Shown in pieces: positions 7,909 through 15,537 of a stretch of 37,437 bases of DNA. The notes below the pieces were generated by a model. It was not told where the DNA came from. It did no database searches and saw only the letters and a program-made list of their open reading frames with translations. This DNA is from Syntrophus sp. (in: bacteria) (lineage in GTDB: Bacteria; Desulfobacterota; Syntrophia; Syntrophales; UBA8958), in assembly GCA_025355725.1 (NCBI GenBank), contig JANXZC010000012.1:1-37437 (forward strand). Direction: 5' to 3'. Each line of letters opens with the position of its first letter. The first letter of the stretch is position 1. The translations under genes and the position numbers were made by a program.

Positions 7909-9369
7909 ATGATCAAAGAAGAAGAGCGTTATTATTCCTACGTCATTCTCACCTTTGACTATATTGCCATTCTCCTGGCTTACGCCATCACCGCCCCCTT
8001 TTCCGGATGGGTCGTTGCCCTGGTTCACCAGGATATCCTGCCCTGGTTTTCCACCACGCCACTAACGGAGGTGTTGCTGTTTCACTGGTCCCAGTATTAC
8101 GATTTTCTTTTGCCCATGCTCCTTTTCCCCCTTATTGCCCTGAAGTTCAGTGACAGCTACCGCCTGACGAAGATTTATACCCTCAGGGAGATTTTAAAGG
8201 AGACATCAATCCTTTTGTTGATCAGCAGCGCTCTCCTGTCCGCATTTTTTGTCAGCAATGCACCCCATCTGGAAAAGCTCACCATGATCGTCATGGCCGT
8301 TTTCGTTGTCTGGGTGCTGTTTGTGTGCAATCGTCTTGTTTTCACGGCCTATTTAAAAATACTCTCCAGGCATCCGGACATACTGAACCATCTGCTCATT
8401 ATCGGCACGGGCAGGAGGGCTGTTCAGACAGCCATGACTTTTTCTTCCCACCAGGAATGGCCTATTAGTGTCGTCGGCTTTTTGACCAATGTGCCGGAGG
8501 AAGTAGGAAAGACCATCGAGGGGATTCCTGTGCTCGGCGTCATCGACGACCTGCCAAAGGTGATGACAGATACCGTTGTGGATAGCGTTCTCGTGTCGGA
8601 GACCGTTCGCGAGGTGGCGGCCATGCGGCAGATTGCGGCGTTGTGCAGTCTGGCGGGCGTTGATTTTACCATGAATTCGTCCCTCGTGACCGGCAAGGCG
8701 AGCGCACCTTTTGTGGAAAGATATGACCAGACGACCTTGCTCGTCTATAAGTTCGTCAATCCTGCCCCCTTTAAGCTCTTTGTCAAGCGCCTCCTGGATC
8801 TGGCGGCGTCGGCGGTCCTCATCATTTGCCTGCTTCCCCTCTGGATCATCATTCCCATAATGATCAGAATGGATTCCCCCGGACCAGCCTTTTTTGCCCA
8901 AGAGCGGGTGGGGAAAAACGGACGTCGTTTCAAGATGTTCAAGTTCCGATCCATGGTTCAGGATGCGGAACGACTGAAGGCGTCCCTCGCCCAACTCAAT
9001 GAAATGGACGGGCCTGTTTTCAAGATCAAAGAGGACCCGCGAATAACAAAAATGGGCCGTTTTGTCCGCAAGACCAGCATTGATGAGCTTCCTCAACTGT
9101 TCAATGTCTTTGTCGGGGACATGAGCCTGGTGGGCCCAAGACCCCCGGTTCCCAGTGAGGTTGCCCAGTATGGACTCTGGCAGAAAAAGCGTTTGTCCGT
9201 AAAGCCCGGGATAACATGTCTCTGGCAGATCAGCGGCAGAAATGAGATCAAATTCAACGAGTGGATGCGTCTCGATCGTCAGTATATTGACAATTGGTCT
9301 CTGATTTTAGACCTGAAAATATTGTTCAAAACGGCCTTTGTGGTTTTTTCGAGAAAGGGAGCGGAATAG
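7909..9369 (+). CDS. Polyprenyl-phosphate sugar-1-phosphate transferase (WbaP/EpsE-like initiating enzyme)
   Basis: The 486-residue protein has four N-terminal membrane helices, a central Rossmann-like CoA-binding-type domain (HLLIIGTGRRAVQTA, VVGFLTNVPEEVG), and a C-terminal bacterial sugar transferase domain. The latter carries the reentrant helix (FVKRLLDLAASAVL), SPGPAFFAQERVGKNG, MFKFRSM, RRTSIDELPQL-like RKTSIDELPQLFNVF, DMSLVGPRPPVP and KPGITCLWQISGRN. This enzyme starts repeat-unit assembly by moving a sugar-1-phosphate from a UDP-sugar to undecaprenyl phosphate. Length and layout match the exopolysaccharide biosynthesis polyprenyl glycosylphosphotransferase family. It supports the view that the locus uses lipid-linked assembly. 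No Wzx flippase is visible in this window, so it is either left of base 1 or elsewhere. Sugar specificity is unknown. Confidence 0.93.
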   Translation: MIKEEERYYSYVILTFDYIAILLAYAITAPFSGWVVALVHQDILPWFSTTPLTEVLLFHWSQYYDFLLPMLLFPLIALKFSDSYRLTKIYTLREILKETSILLLISSALLSAFFVSNAPHLEKLTMIVMAVFVVWVLFVCNRLVFTAYLKILSRHPDILNHLLIIGTGRRAVQTAMTFSSHQEWPISVVGFLTNVPEEVGKTIEGIPVLGVIDDLPKVMTDTVVDSVLVSETVREVAAMRQIAALCSLAGVDFTMNSSLVTGKASAPFVERYDQTTLLVYKFVNPAPFKLFVKRLLDLAASAVLIICLLPLWIIIPIMIRMDSPGPAFFAQERVGKNGRRFKMFKFRSMVQDAERLKASLAQLNEMDGPVFKIKEDPRITKMGRFVRKTSIDELPQLFNVFVGDMSLVGPRPPVPSEVAQYGLWQKKRLSVKPGITCLWQISGRNEIKFNEWMRLDRQYIDNWSLILDLKILFKTAFVVFSRKGAE

Positions 9370-9422
9370 CCATGATGGATTTGATGTGTTGTCGGGGAAG
9401 ATAAGGAAAGTAAGGTGATGTT

Positions 9423-11042
9423 ATGACCGGGTTTTTTAAGAAGCTGTGGCAGTCCGATACGCGCAAGGCTTTTGAAGAGGCTATGGAGCTATACAATCAG
9501 CGGCGTTATAACGAAGCGGCAAAGTCCTTCGAGGAGATCCTTGCGCAAAAGAGCGCTTCCTCTGATGTTTATTATAATCTGAGCGCTGTTTACTGTAGCC
9601 AATCTTACCACTATATCGGTTTTCGTGATTTTCTGATGGGCTTTTTCCCCCAGGCCTGCAATTTTTTTCAGAAGGCTCTCGATTTGCAACCTGGCCATAT
9701 TGACCTATACCAGCTCATTGGCATCTGCCGTAACAATATGCGGGACCATGAGGGGGCCGCCGAGGCGTTTCAGTTCCTCCTGACGATAGACCATAACCGG
9801 TCGGCTGCCCGGATAAATCAGGGCATCGTCTTTAACAACCTCCAACTCTGGGACAAGGCGGTGGAGCATCATACCGCCATCATTCGGGACTACCCCGACT
9901 ACCCGGATGTTCATTACCGCCTGGGCCTCGCCCTGATCGGACTGGACAGGACCCACGAGGCCCATGACGCATTTTCCCGGGCCCTCGCCCTGAACCCGAA
10001 ATACGATGACGCCGCTGTCAAGCTTGCCCTCCTGAAGGCTAATTTCGGACATTATGACGAGGCCAATCAACTCATCTCCGTGGTTGAGGGACAGCACCCC
10101 CGCGATCCTGCCGTTCATTATGCCCGGGGGGCCATCCTTCTCGAACAAAAGGACTTACAGAACGCCGCCATCTCTTTTAAGTATGTCCTGTCCCTTGCCC
10201 CCGATCAGAAGGAGGCGGGCATCAGCCTGGCCCTGACGCTTGTCGAGATGAACGATCTGCCACAGGCCATCGATATCTTTGGTAAAATCAGGGAGATGAA
10301 TGTCCGTATCCCACATCTGGATGAAGCCATTGCTTCTCTAGAAGCGGCTTATAACCTGCCCCAGGAGCATCCAAAACCTTTAGACGGGTTCCGTCCCTTT
10401 TTCAGAGCCGAAACCGTTCTTGAACTGCTGAAGCGGGAGGTCAAGCGTCCCCTGCATATTGCCCCGGATCTTGGCGATATGGTTGCGATTATTGCCAACC
10501 TTAACGAAGATGACTGTGCCCTGTGCGAGCCTATTCTCTCCTATATTCAGGATTATGTGGCGCAACATCCCGATTATCCGGACCTCTATCATAGTCTCGG
10601 ACAGCTCAATATCCGCCTGGGCCAGCATGCCGCTGCGGAAAAAGCGTATAGAACCGCCTTATTGCTCAATCCCGACTATCTGAGCGCCCGGATGAATCTC
10701 TTCCAGATGCTCAAGGAGGCAGGAAAAGACTCCGAAGCCCTGTTGGAGGCTCATGAAATCATGGGTCGGGTTGCACCTGCCCCAAATTTCTATGCCGACT
10801 TGTCGGAGATCTGCCTCAACCTTGGTCAGGTAGAGCAGGCCCTGGATTATGCTGGCAAGGCCCTGAAGATTAATCCTCATTATGCCACGGCTTATCTTGT
10901 GCGGGCGCGGACTCTTGAGCGGATGGGGCAAGTTGGGGAAGCTCTGATAGCTGTGGAGCGATGTTTGACGGAGGCAACCGATTCCGAGGTCAGGGAGGCG
11001 GCATTAGCGCTACGGGAAGGGATTGTGAACAGCAAAAAGTGA
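9423..11042 (+). CDS. TPR-repeat protein of the exopolysaccharide locus
   Basis: This 539-residue protein consists of tandem tetratricopeptide repeats, with two TPR blocks at about residues 14-290 and 370-520. Recognisable units end in ALDLQPGHIDLY, ALALNPKYDDA, VLSLAPDQKEA, ALLLNPDYLSA and ALKINPHYATA. The linker at about 310-365 is less repetitive. There is no signal peptide and no catalytic motif, so it is probably a cytoplasmic scaffold. TPR proteins are common in secreted-polysaccharide loci, where they can connect synthesis and export parts. The gene is 53 bases downstream of the initiating transferase and has AAGG 5' of the start (GTAAGGTGATGTTATG). It converges with the YkgJ-like gene at 11123. 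Its partner is not predictable from sequence. Confidence 0.85.
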   Translation: MTGFFKKLWQSDTRKAFEEAMELYNQRRYNEAAKSFEEILAQKSASSDVYYNLSAVYCSQSYHYIGFRDFLMGFFPQACNFFQKALDLQPGHIDLYQLIGICRNNMRDHEGAAEAFQFLLTIDHNRSAARINQGIVFNNLQLWDKAVEHHTAIIRDYPDYPDVHYRLGLALIGLDRTHEAHDAFSRALALNPKYDDAAVKLALLKANFGHYDEANQLISVVEGQHPRDPAVHYARGAILLEQKDLQNAAISFKYVLSLAPDQKEAGISLALTLVEMNDLPQAIDIFGKIREMNVRIPHLDEAIASLEAAYNLPQEHPKPLDGFRPFFRAETVLELLKREVKRPLHIAPDLGDMVAIIANLNEDDCALCEPILSYIQDYVAQHPDYPDLYHSLGQLNIRLGQHAAAEKAYRTALLLNPDYLSARMNLFQMLKEAGKDSEALLEAHEIMGRVAPAPNFYADLSEICLNLGQVEQALDYAGKALKINPHYATAYLVRARTLERMGQVGEALIAVERCLTEATDSEVREAALALREGIVNSKK

Positions 11043-11098
11043 AGGGTCTTGCGAAAATATCTGGCTCAATACCGAGAACCGCCGCCCTGCTGTGTTCC

Positions 11099-11113
11099 GG
11101 GGTTGGAAACCCC
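11099..11113. repeat. Short intergenic palindrome between convergent genes
   Basis: GGGGTT and AACCCC form perfect 6-base arms around GGA in the 80-base gap between the TPR gene and the minus-strand YkgJ-like gene. The surrounding TTCCGGGGTTGGAAACCCCC resembles a mobile palindromic repeat rather than a terminator, because no T-run follows on either strand. Confidence 0.45.
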
Positions 11114-11122
11114 CGTCTATAC

Positions 11123-11458
11123 TTACAAGCCTCCCCGGTAATCATCATCCGGTGCGGGCCAGGGGGTTCCCGAGACAATGGCCTGGGCCTCCTCATCAGT
11201 CCTGGGACGGACATTTTGCCGCCACGGATTATTGAAGGACCGGCAACCGCCGCCGGACTGAAGTTCCTGCCGGTAAAAATCGGCTAAGGGGTGAGTTCCC
11301 ATGAGTTTGCAGACATACCTTGCCCCTGTCCACTCCAGTTCCGGGCAGATCTTGTCCCGCTCGTGAGCATGAAGGGCCACGCCAAAGGCGCAGGTATTGC
11401 GTATGCAGCAGTAGCCGCAGCCGACACAGGATACTTTTTCAACCGGATCTCTCAGCAT
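11123..11458 (-). CDS. YkgJ-like cysteine-cluster protein (predicted Fe or Zn binding)
   Basis: The 111-residue protein carries the cluster CVGCGYCCIRNTC (Cys11, 14, 17, 18, 23), with further cysteines at 38, 50 and 72. This C-x2-C-x2-CC pattern is typical of the YkgJ/CxxCxxCC family, which is thought to chelate Fe-S or zinc; no activity is established. ATG at 11458 overlaps the end of the upstream GNAT gene by 7 bases, so the two are translationally coupled. A longer in-frame start upstream would overlap the GNAT gene by about 90 bases and lacks family similarity. The C-terminal 30 residues are low in pattern. Role in the neighbouring pathway is unknown. Confidence 0.8.
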   Translation of the reverse strand: MLRDPVEKVSCVGCGYCCIRNTCAFGVALHAHERDKICPELEWTGARYVCKLMGTHPLADFYRQELQSGGGCRSFNNPWRQNVRPRTDEEAQAIVSGTPWPAPDDDYRGGL

Positions 11459-12072
11459 GTGAGACTCCCGAGTCTTTTCACGGTGATCCGCCACTGGATG
11501 TAGCTGTAAAGGGATTCGTGGCCCGGTAAGAGCCGTCGGCACAGGTAAAATCGGATCGCCGGTAGTCGTTGCATGTCCGTCGTCAGGAGGATTTTTTCAT
11601 AATGTTCCTCCGCAAAGAAATTAAGGGTGCGATACCAGAGGTATTTGGCCAACCCCTTACCGCGGTGGGGTGTTCGGATAATCATCCACATGATGATGCC
11701 GGTCTTGTGTCTCCGGGAAGAGCCGTCAATGGTTCCGCAGTTGCCGATCAGGTCTTTTCCATGAAAGAGCAGGGTGGCCGCATCGGGTCTGATGAGTTGC
11801 TGAAGGTAATCCCGGTCGATCCGTTCCGCTGTCCAGTGACCGAAGTCCCCGTCAGAGTTCAGTAAGCTGGCCAGGGCATCGAGATCCGCCGGTTTTTCCG
11901 GGGAGCGCATGGTATAAGGGGGAGGAAGCTGCCGGGCCCGTTCACCGTAGGGACAGGTATAATCAAGCTGATAGACAAGGGACAGCTGTTTGCGGTAAAT
12001 GAAACTGAAGGCGTATCGTGTTTTATTCCATACCTTTTCGTGGAAAGGACGGGTTGTGTTAGCTTGCGTCAT
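11452..12072 (-). CDS. GNAT-family N-acetyltransferase
   Basis: The 206-residue protein contains the GNAT core at about residues 80-180. Beta strands lead into acetyl-CoA-binding motif A, WMIIRTPHRGKGLAKYLWYR (R-x-x-G-x-G/A type), followed by a helix and IRFYLCRRLL, the usual motif B position. It would transfer an acyl group from acyl-CoA to an amine. The first 55 residues precede the GNAT fold and may contact substrate. The gene is the first of a two-gene minus-strand unit (with the YkgJ-like gene) whose start is 42 bases from the divergent methyltransferase gene. This head-to-head arrangement suggests a common control region and perhaps a common pathway. The substrate is not predictable. 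Confidence 0.82.
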   Translation of the reverse strand: MTQANTTRPFHEKVWNKTRYAFSFIYRKQLSLVYQLDYTCPYGERARQLPPPYTMRSPEKPADLDALASLLNSDGDFGHWTAERIDRDYLQQLIRPDAATLLFHGKDLIGNCGTIDGSSRRHKTGIIMWMIIRTPHRGKGLAKYLWYRTLNFFAEEHYEKILLTTDMQRLPAIRFYLCRRLLPGHESLYSYIQWRITVKRLGSLTC

Positions 12073-12114
12073 AGGCGCGTATCTTAATGAGAGCTCTGCC
12101 CGTAGTCAAGGCGA

Positions 12115-12927
12115 ATGTTGATGAATCTTTTTCGGAAATTTCGTGCGGGCAGACAGCCGGACCTTGACCGTGACGCCGGCCGGTACTGGTCCATGAGCGA
12201 CAGCAACGAGCGGATCAGGGACCAGTCCCACTGGTATGGAGAGGGGCGCTGGGAGAAGGAAAGATGGCTTGCCTACGGTGATTTTTTCTTTGACCTGGCC
12301 GGAAAGCGCCTGGAGCAGGCGTCGGGACCGGACTGGCGGGCGGGTTTAAAAGTGAAAACGGCCCTGGATTGGGGCTGCGGGGGTGGGGCAATAGCCAGAC
12401 CGCTCTGCGAGCATTTTGCTTCCGTCTATGGTGTGGACATCTCGGCAGCGACTCTGTGCGAGTGCCGGAAACGAATGGCTGATTTGGCGGTCCATGAGGC
12501 AGATGAGGGGCGGGGGGAGGCGGGAAATTTTAACGCTTTCCATTTCCCCTCGGAACATCCCGAGGCCGTTCTGGAGCTAATTGCCCCGGGTACGGTTGAT
12601 TTCATCGTTTCCATCGGTGTTTTCAAGCACTTTCCCTCCCAAGCCTATACCCTCAGAGTTCTTCGGGTTATGGAAAAGCTGCTGAAAAAAGAGGGGTCCC
12701 TTTTTATTCAGATCCGCTATTTCGATGGTGCGGAGAAGTATCGTCCCAAAGAGGGGGATTACGCCCGCAATGTTATCACCATGACCTCCTTTACTGCGGA
12801 CCTCTTCGCGGCCCAGCTTGCCGCCGCCGGCCTGGAACTTCTGCACCGGGAAAGGGATATTGACGGCGAGGATGAAAAGCACGAGTATTATTTCCTGGGT
12901 AAGGAAAGAGAGAAAGGTGCATTCTAA
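12115..12927 (+). CDS. Class I SAM-dependent methyltransferase
   Basis: The 270-residue protein has the Rossmann SAM-binding motif I ALDWGCGGGAIARPL (about residues 83-97), then VYGVDIS as the acidic strand and FIVSIGVFKHFPS as motif II/post-motif. The N-terminal 75 residues are rich in charged and aromatic residues (YWSMSDSNERIRDQSHWYGEGRW). The conserved SVFQH-like segment (SIGVFKHF) is seen in small-molecule methyltransferases of natural-product and glycan pathways. ATG at 12115 and an in-frame ATG at 12121 are equally possible. The stop TAA is followed one base later by the GTG start proposed for the ATP-grasp gene. It begins the plus-strand run of five consecutive biosynthetic genes. Its acceptor is unknown. 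Confidence 0.85.
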   Translation: MLMNLFRKFRAGRQPDLDRDAGRYWSMSDSNERIRDQSHWYGEGRWEKERWLAYGDFFFDLAGKRLEQASGPDWRAGLKVKTALDWGCGGGAIARPLCEHFASVYGVDISAATLCECRKRMADLAVHEADEGRGEAGNFNAFHFPSEHPEAVLELIAPGTVDFIVSIGVFKHFPSQAYTLRVLRVMEKLLKKEGSLFIQIRYFDGAEKYRPKEGDYARNVITMTSFTADLFAAQLAAAGLELLHRERDIDGEDEKHEYYFLGKEREKGAF

Positions 12928-12928
12928 G

Positions 12929-13912
12929 GTGAATGTTTCATCCACCATGCGCGTTGGTATTGCCCATACCGCCGGTTCTCCCTGCGGGTGTGCCGAGGCG
13001 GTCGTAGGGGGACTCACTGCCCTCGGCCACGCGACCCTCATCGTTGACTCGGAGGAGATTTTATTGCGGAGCGAGGAACTGGCGGTGACCTGCGATCTGG
13101 TCATCGATCATACCGACACCTTTTTTGGCTGGGGGGTCTTGCGGCCCTTCGTCCGGTGGGAGTTGGAAAGGTGGGGAGCCCGCGTTGTTGGCTCATCCGC
13201 CCAGGCCTGTTTCCTTGCCGATGACAAGATCGCCGCCAAAAGAGGCCTCAATGCCGCCGGCGTACCCACTCCGCCCGGAGCGGCCATAACGGAGGCGACT
13301 GCTGAACTCCCCCTCTGGCTACAGCCTCCTTTGATCCTGAAACCAGCATGCGAGCACATGAGCCGGGGTGTAACCCTGGCGAAGACCCGGGAAGAGGCGC
13401 GGATGGCTATCGGCGTCCTGCTGGAGAGTTATTGCCAACCTGTCCTCGTGGAGACGTTCATCCCCGGCCGGGAATTAGCCGTTTCCGTCCTTGAGGGTCC
13501 GGAAGGGCTGGAGGTTTTGCCCGTCCTGGAGTGGCTTTCTGACGACGATGAGTACCGCATCCTGACGGCGGCATTCAAACTTCAGGAAAACGGTGCGGCA
13601 AGGGAGGATGCCCATCGGATCATTCTCTCCTCCGTCCAGCGACACGAACTGGAATCATTGTCGCGCAAGGCCTTCCGGGCCCTGGGACTGAGGGATTATG
13701 CCCGGTTTGATGTCCGCCTCTCCCCGGAGGGGAGGTTCTATTTCCTTGAAGCCAATACAACGCCCAGTCTTGAGACCGGCGAGGCCCTTGCCCTCTCTGC
13801 CCGGTGGGCGGGGCTGGACTATGTCCATCTGGTCAAGAGGATGCTTGAGGTTGCTCAGCGCCGCTATGGCGCTGATTTCAGAACAAATAAAACGGTGATT
13901 GTCAATTATTGA
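12929..13912 (+). CDS. ATP-grasp ligase, D-Ala-D-Ala-ligase-like
   Basis: Counting from GTG at 12929 the protein has 327 residues; ATG at 12947 (MRVGIAH) is the alternative. GTG is preferred for its AAAGG about 11 bases upstream and tight fit after the preceding stop. Landmarks are ADDKIAAKRGLNAAGVPTP (substrate/ATP lid start), LILKPACEHMSRGVTLA (the Lys loop; EGSSxGV in classical Ddl), VLVETFIPGRELAVSVL (nucleotide-binding Glu), and YARFDVRLSPEGRFYFLEANTTPSL with the Mg-binding Asp, Glu and Asn. All key ATP-grasp residues look intact. The loop EHMSRGV differs from cell-wall Ddl enzymes, so it is probably not a housekeeping D-Ala-D-Ala ligase. It would join a carboxylate and an amine using ATP in the pathway encoded around it. 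Confidence 0.85.
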   Translation: MNVSSTMRVGIAHTAGSPCGCAEAVVGGLTALGHATLIVDSEEILLRSEELAVTCDLVIDHTDTFFGWGVLRPFVRWELERWGARVVGSSAQACFLADDKIAAKRGLNAAGVPTPPGAAITEATAELPLWLQPPLILKPACEHMSRGVTLAKTREEARMAIGVLLESYCQPVLVETFIPGRELAVSVLEGPEGLEVLPVLEWLSDDDEYRILTAAFKLQENGAAREDAHRIILSSVQRHELESLSRKAFRALGLRDYARFDVRLSPEGRFYFLEANTTPSLETGEALALSARWAGLDYVHLVKRMLEVAQRRYGADFRTNKTVIVNY

Positions 13913-13960
13913 TGCTATCACAAAACAACGGTCATTTTAGTTCGGAAGGAGCAGTGGTCG

Positions 13961-14671
13961 ATGCTGATTCAGTTGCCCTCGGGTTTGGTAGAGCTTTTGA
14001 TTCCCCAAGTGGTCCATATGCCGCCGCCATCGAGTATTGAGTTGGCCAGGCTTCTCGATGTTCAGCCCGGCGAGTCGGTTCTCGATCTCGGTTGTGGGTC
14101 CGGCCTACTCTCCATCGCTGCTGCAAAACTCGGGGCCCGGCAGGTAATTGCCACGGATGTTGACCCGTCAGCCCTGGGAGCGGCGCGGCACAATTCAGGC
14201 TTGAATGGGCTCGAAAACATTATCGAATTGAGGGAAGGTTCCTGGTTTGAGGCGGTGGGGGAGGAAGAGCGCTTCGATGCCATTGTGGCCACTCCTCCCC
14301 AAACCCCGGGACCGGCACCCGGTGGTTCCCGCTATGGGGGTTGGGATGGTACGGACCACCTGATCTCCATTATTGCTGCCGCCTCTGCCTATCTGAGCCC
14401 GGTGCGGGGAAGGCTCTGGTTGCTGGCCATCAGCCTTGCCAATCCGGCGCGGCTTCGCCAGGAACTGGCAAGGCATTTTGCCGATGTGCGTCTTATTCAC
14501 GAAACAATTCGAGAATTTACGTCTGATGAGTACGATTCCAGGCAAGCGGGGCTCATGGACCATTTGCTTTCCCTCCGGACGAAGAAGATGGCGGATTTCG
14601 CTGATCAGGAAGAGGGGGGGTATGTCTTTCGGAACCTCTTCCTCCGGGTTGCCCGCCCCTGGACAAAATGA
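13961..14671 (+). CDS. PrmC/HemK-like SAM-dependent methyltransferase
   Basis: The 236-residue protein has motif I SVLDLGCGSGLLSIAAAKLGA (about residues 39-58), the acidic ATDVDPSALGAARHN, and FDAIVATPPQTPGP, which corresponds to the (N/D)PPY motif of N-methyltransferases such as PrmC/HemK. The first residue of that motif is Thr here and the Tyr is Gln, so the substrate-side pocket is changed. It also has GGWDGTDHL, similar to the GGxDGL block of PrmC. ATG at 13961 follows a good Shine-Dalgarno (GGAAGGAG, about 10 bases upstream). Its stop overlaps the next gene's start in ATGA, which indicates translational coupling with the deacetylase. A small-molecule rather than release-factor substrate is an inference from neighbours. 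Confidence 0.83.
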   Translation: MLIQLPSGLVELLIPQVVHMPPPSSIELARLLDVQPGESVLDLGCGSGLLSIAAAKLGARQVIATDVDPSALGAARHNSGLNGLENIIELREGSWFEAVGEEERFDAIVATPPQTPGPAPGGSRYGGWDGTDHLISIIAAASAYLSPVRGRLWLLAISLANPARLRQELARHFADVRLIHETIREFTSDEYDSRQAGLMDHLLSLRTKKMADFADQEEGGYVFRNLFLRVARPWTK

Positions 14672-15537
14672 AGTATCTTGTTGTCAATGCAGATGATTTA
14701 GGCGCTGACATCTACCGTAATCGGGGGATTGCCGAGGCGGTCGACGCCGGCGTCGTGAACAGTGTCAGCGTCCTGGTCAACGGACCGGCCTTTGACGATG
14801 CCCTTGCCCGCCTTCCTGCCTGGCAGGGCCGGGGCATCTCGGTGGGCCTCCATTTGAACCTTTCGGAAGGATACCCTGCCTGCAAAGGACTCTCCATCCT
14901 CCCTGGTGAAAATGGCTGTTTCCGAGGCAAATCATCAGCACATAAACTATTGATGCAAAAGGGGAATAAGGAATTGGAGCGGGAGGTCACCCTGGAGATC
15001 GAGGCCCAAATCGGGCTTTTGGAATCGAAAACCATCAGGATCAGCCGTCTGGACGGACATCAGCATGTTCATGTTTTTCCGGCGGTGATCGAGGCCGCGG
15101 TCCGGGCGGCGCAAGGGCATTGTATCTCCTGGCTCCGTATTCCTGAAGAGACGGCAACCGTTCCTCCTGTCCTTGGGGAGGAAGAATATCAACTCCTGAA
15201 GGGGGAAGCTGACATGTTCGTGCGTCTGGCGACCGCAGCCAGGCCGCTCATGAAGGGTTCCGGCGTCCGGACGACTGAGCATTTCAGGGGGTTATATCTC
15301 AAAGGCCGACTTTCCTTCCCGCTCCTCGAGGAGTTACTGAACGATCTTCCTGCCGGGCTTACGGAGCTGATGGTGCACCCGGGTCGGGCCCCAGCAGAAC
15401 CCGGTCAGGGGCCTTTTGCCGCCTTCTCAAACATGGACAGGGAAAGTGAATTAGACGCTCTCCTTGATCCAAGATTTCTTAAGGTATTGAAAGAAAAAAG
15501 TGTTTTCCTGACAGCCTATCCGGAGACTCGGTTATGA
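14668..15537 (+). CDS. ChbG/YdjC/HpnK-family carbohydrate deacetylase
   Basis: The 289-residue protein has the family landmarks YLVVNADDLG (Asp9, Asp10), VGLHLNLSEG (His62), LDGHQHVHVFP (Asp129, His131, His133, His135) and ELMVHPG (His237). The metal-binding Asp and His residues of the YdjC fold are therefore present, and the length is normal. Members remove N-acetyl groups from sugars such as chitooligosaccharides or act on hopanoid-linked sugars. It overlaps the upstream methyltransferase and downstream GT4 genes by ATGA on both sides, so all three are one translationally coupled unit. The neighbouring GT4 suggests the substrate is an N-acetylated sugar added by that enzyme; this is inference. 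Confidence 0.87.
   Translation: MKYLVVNADDLGADIYRNRGIAEAVDAGVVNSVSVLVNGPAFDDALARLPAWQGRGISVGLHLNLSEGYPACKGLSILPGENGCFRGKSSAHKLLMQKGNKELEREVTLEIEAQIGLLESKTIRISRLDGHQHVHVFPAVIEAAVRAAQGHCISWLRIPEETATVPPVLGEEEYQLLKGEADMFVRLATAARPLMKGSGVRTTEHFRGLYLKGRLSFPLLEELLNDLPAGLTELMVHPGRAPAEPGQGPFAAFSNMDRESELDALLDPRFLKVLKEKSVFLTAYPETRL

Noticed and set aside
12818-12928. Longer start for the ATP-grasp gene
   Set aside because: It would overlap the methyltransferase gene by 110 bases and adds residues unlike the family; GTG at 12929 or ATG at 12947 fits better.
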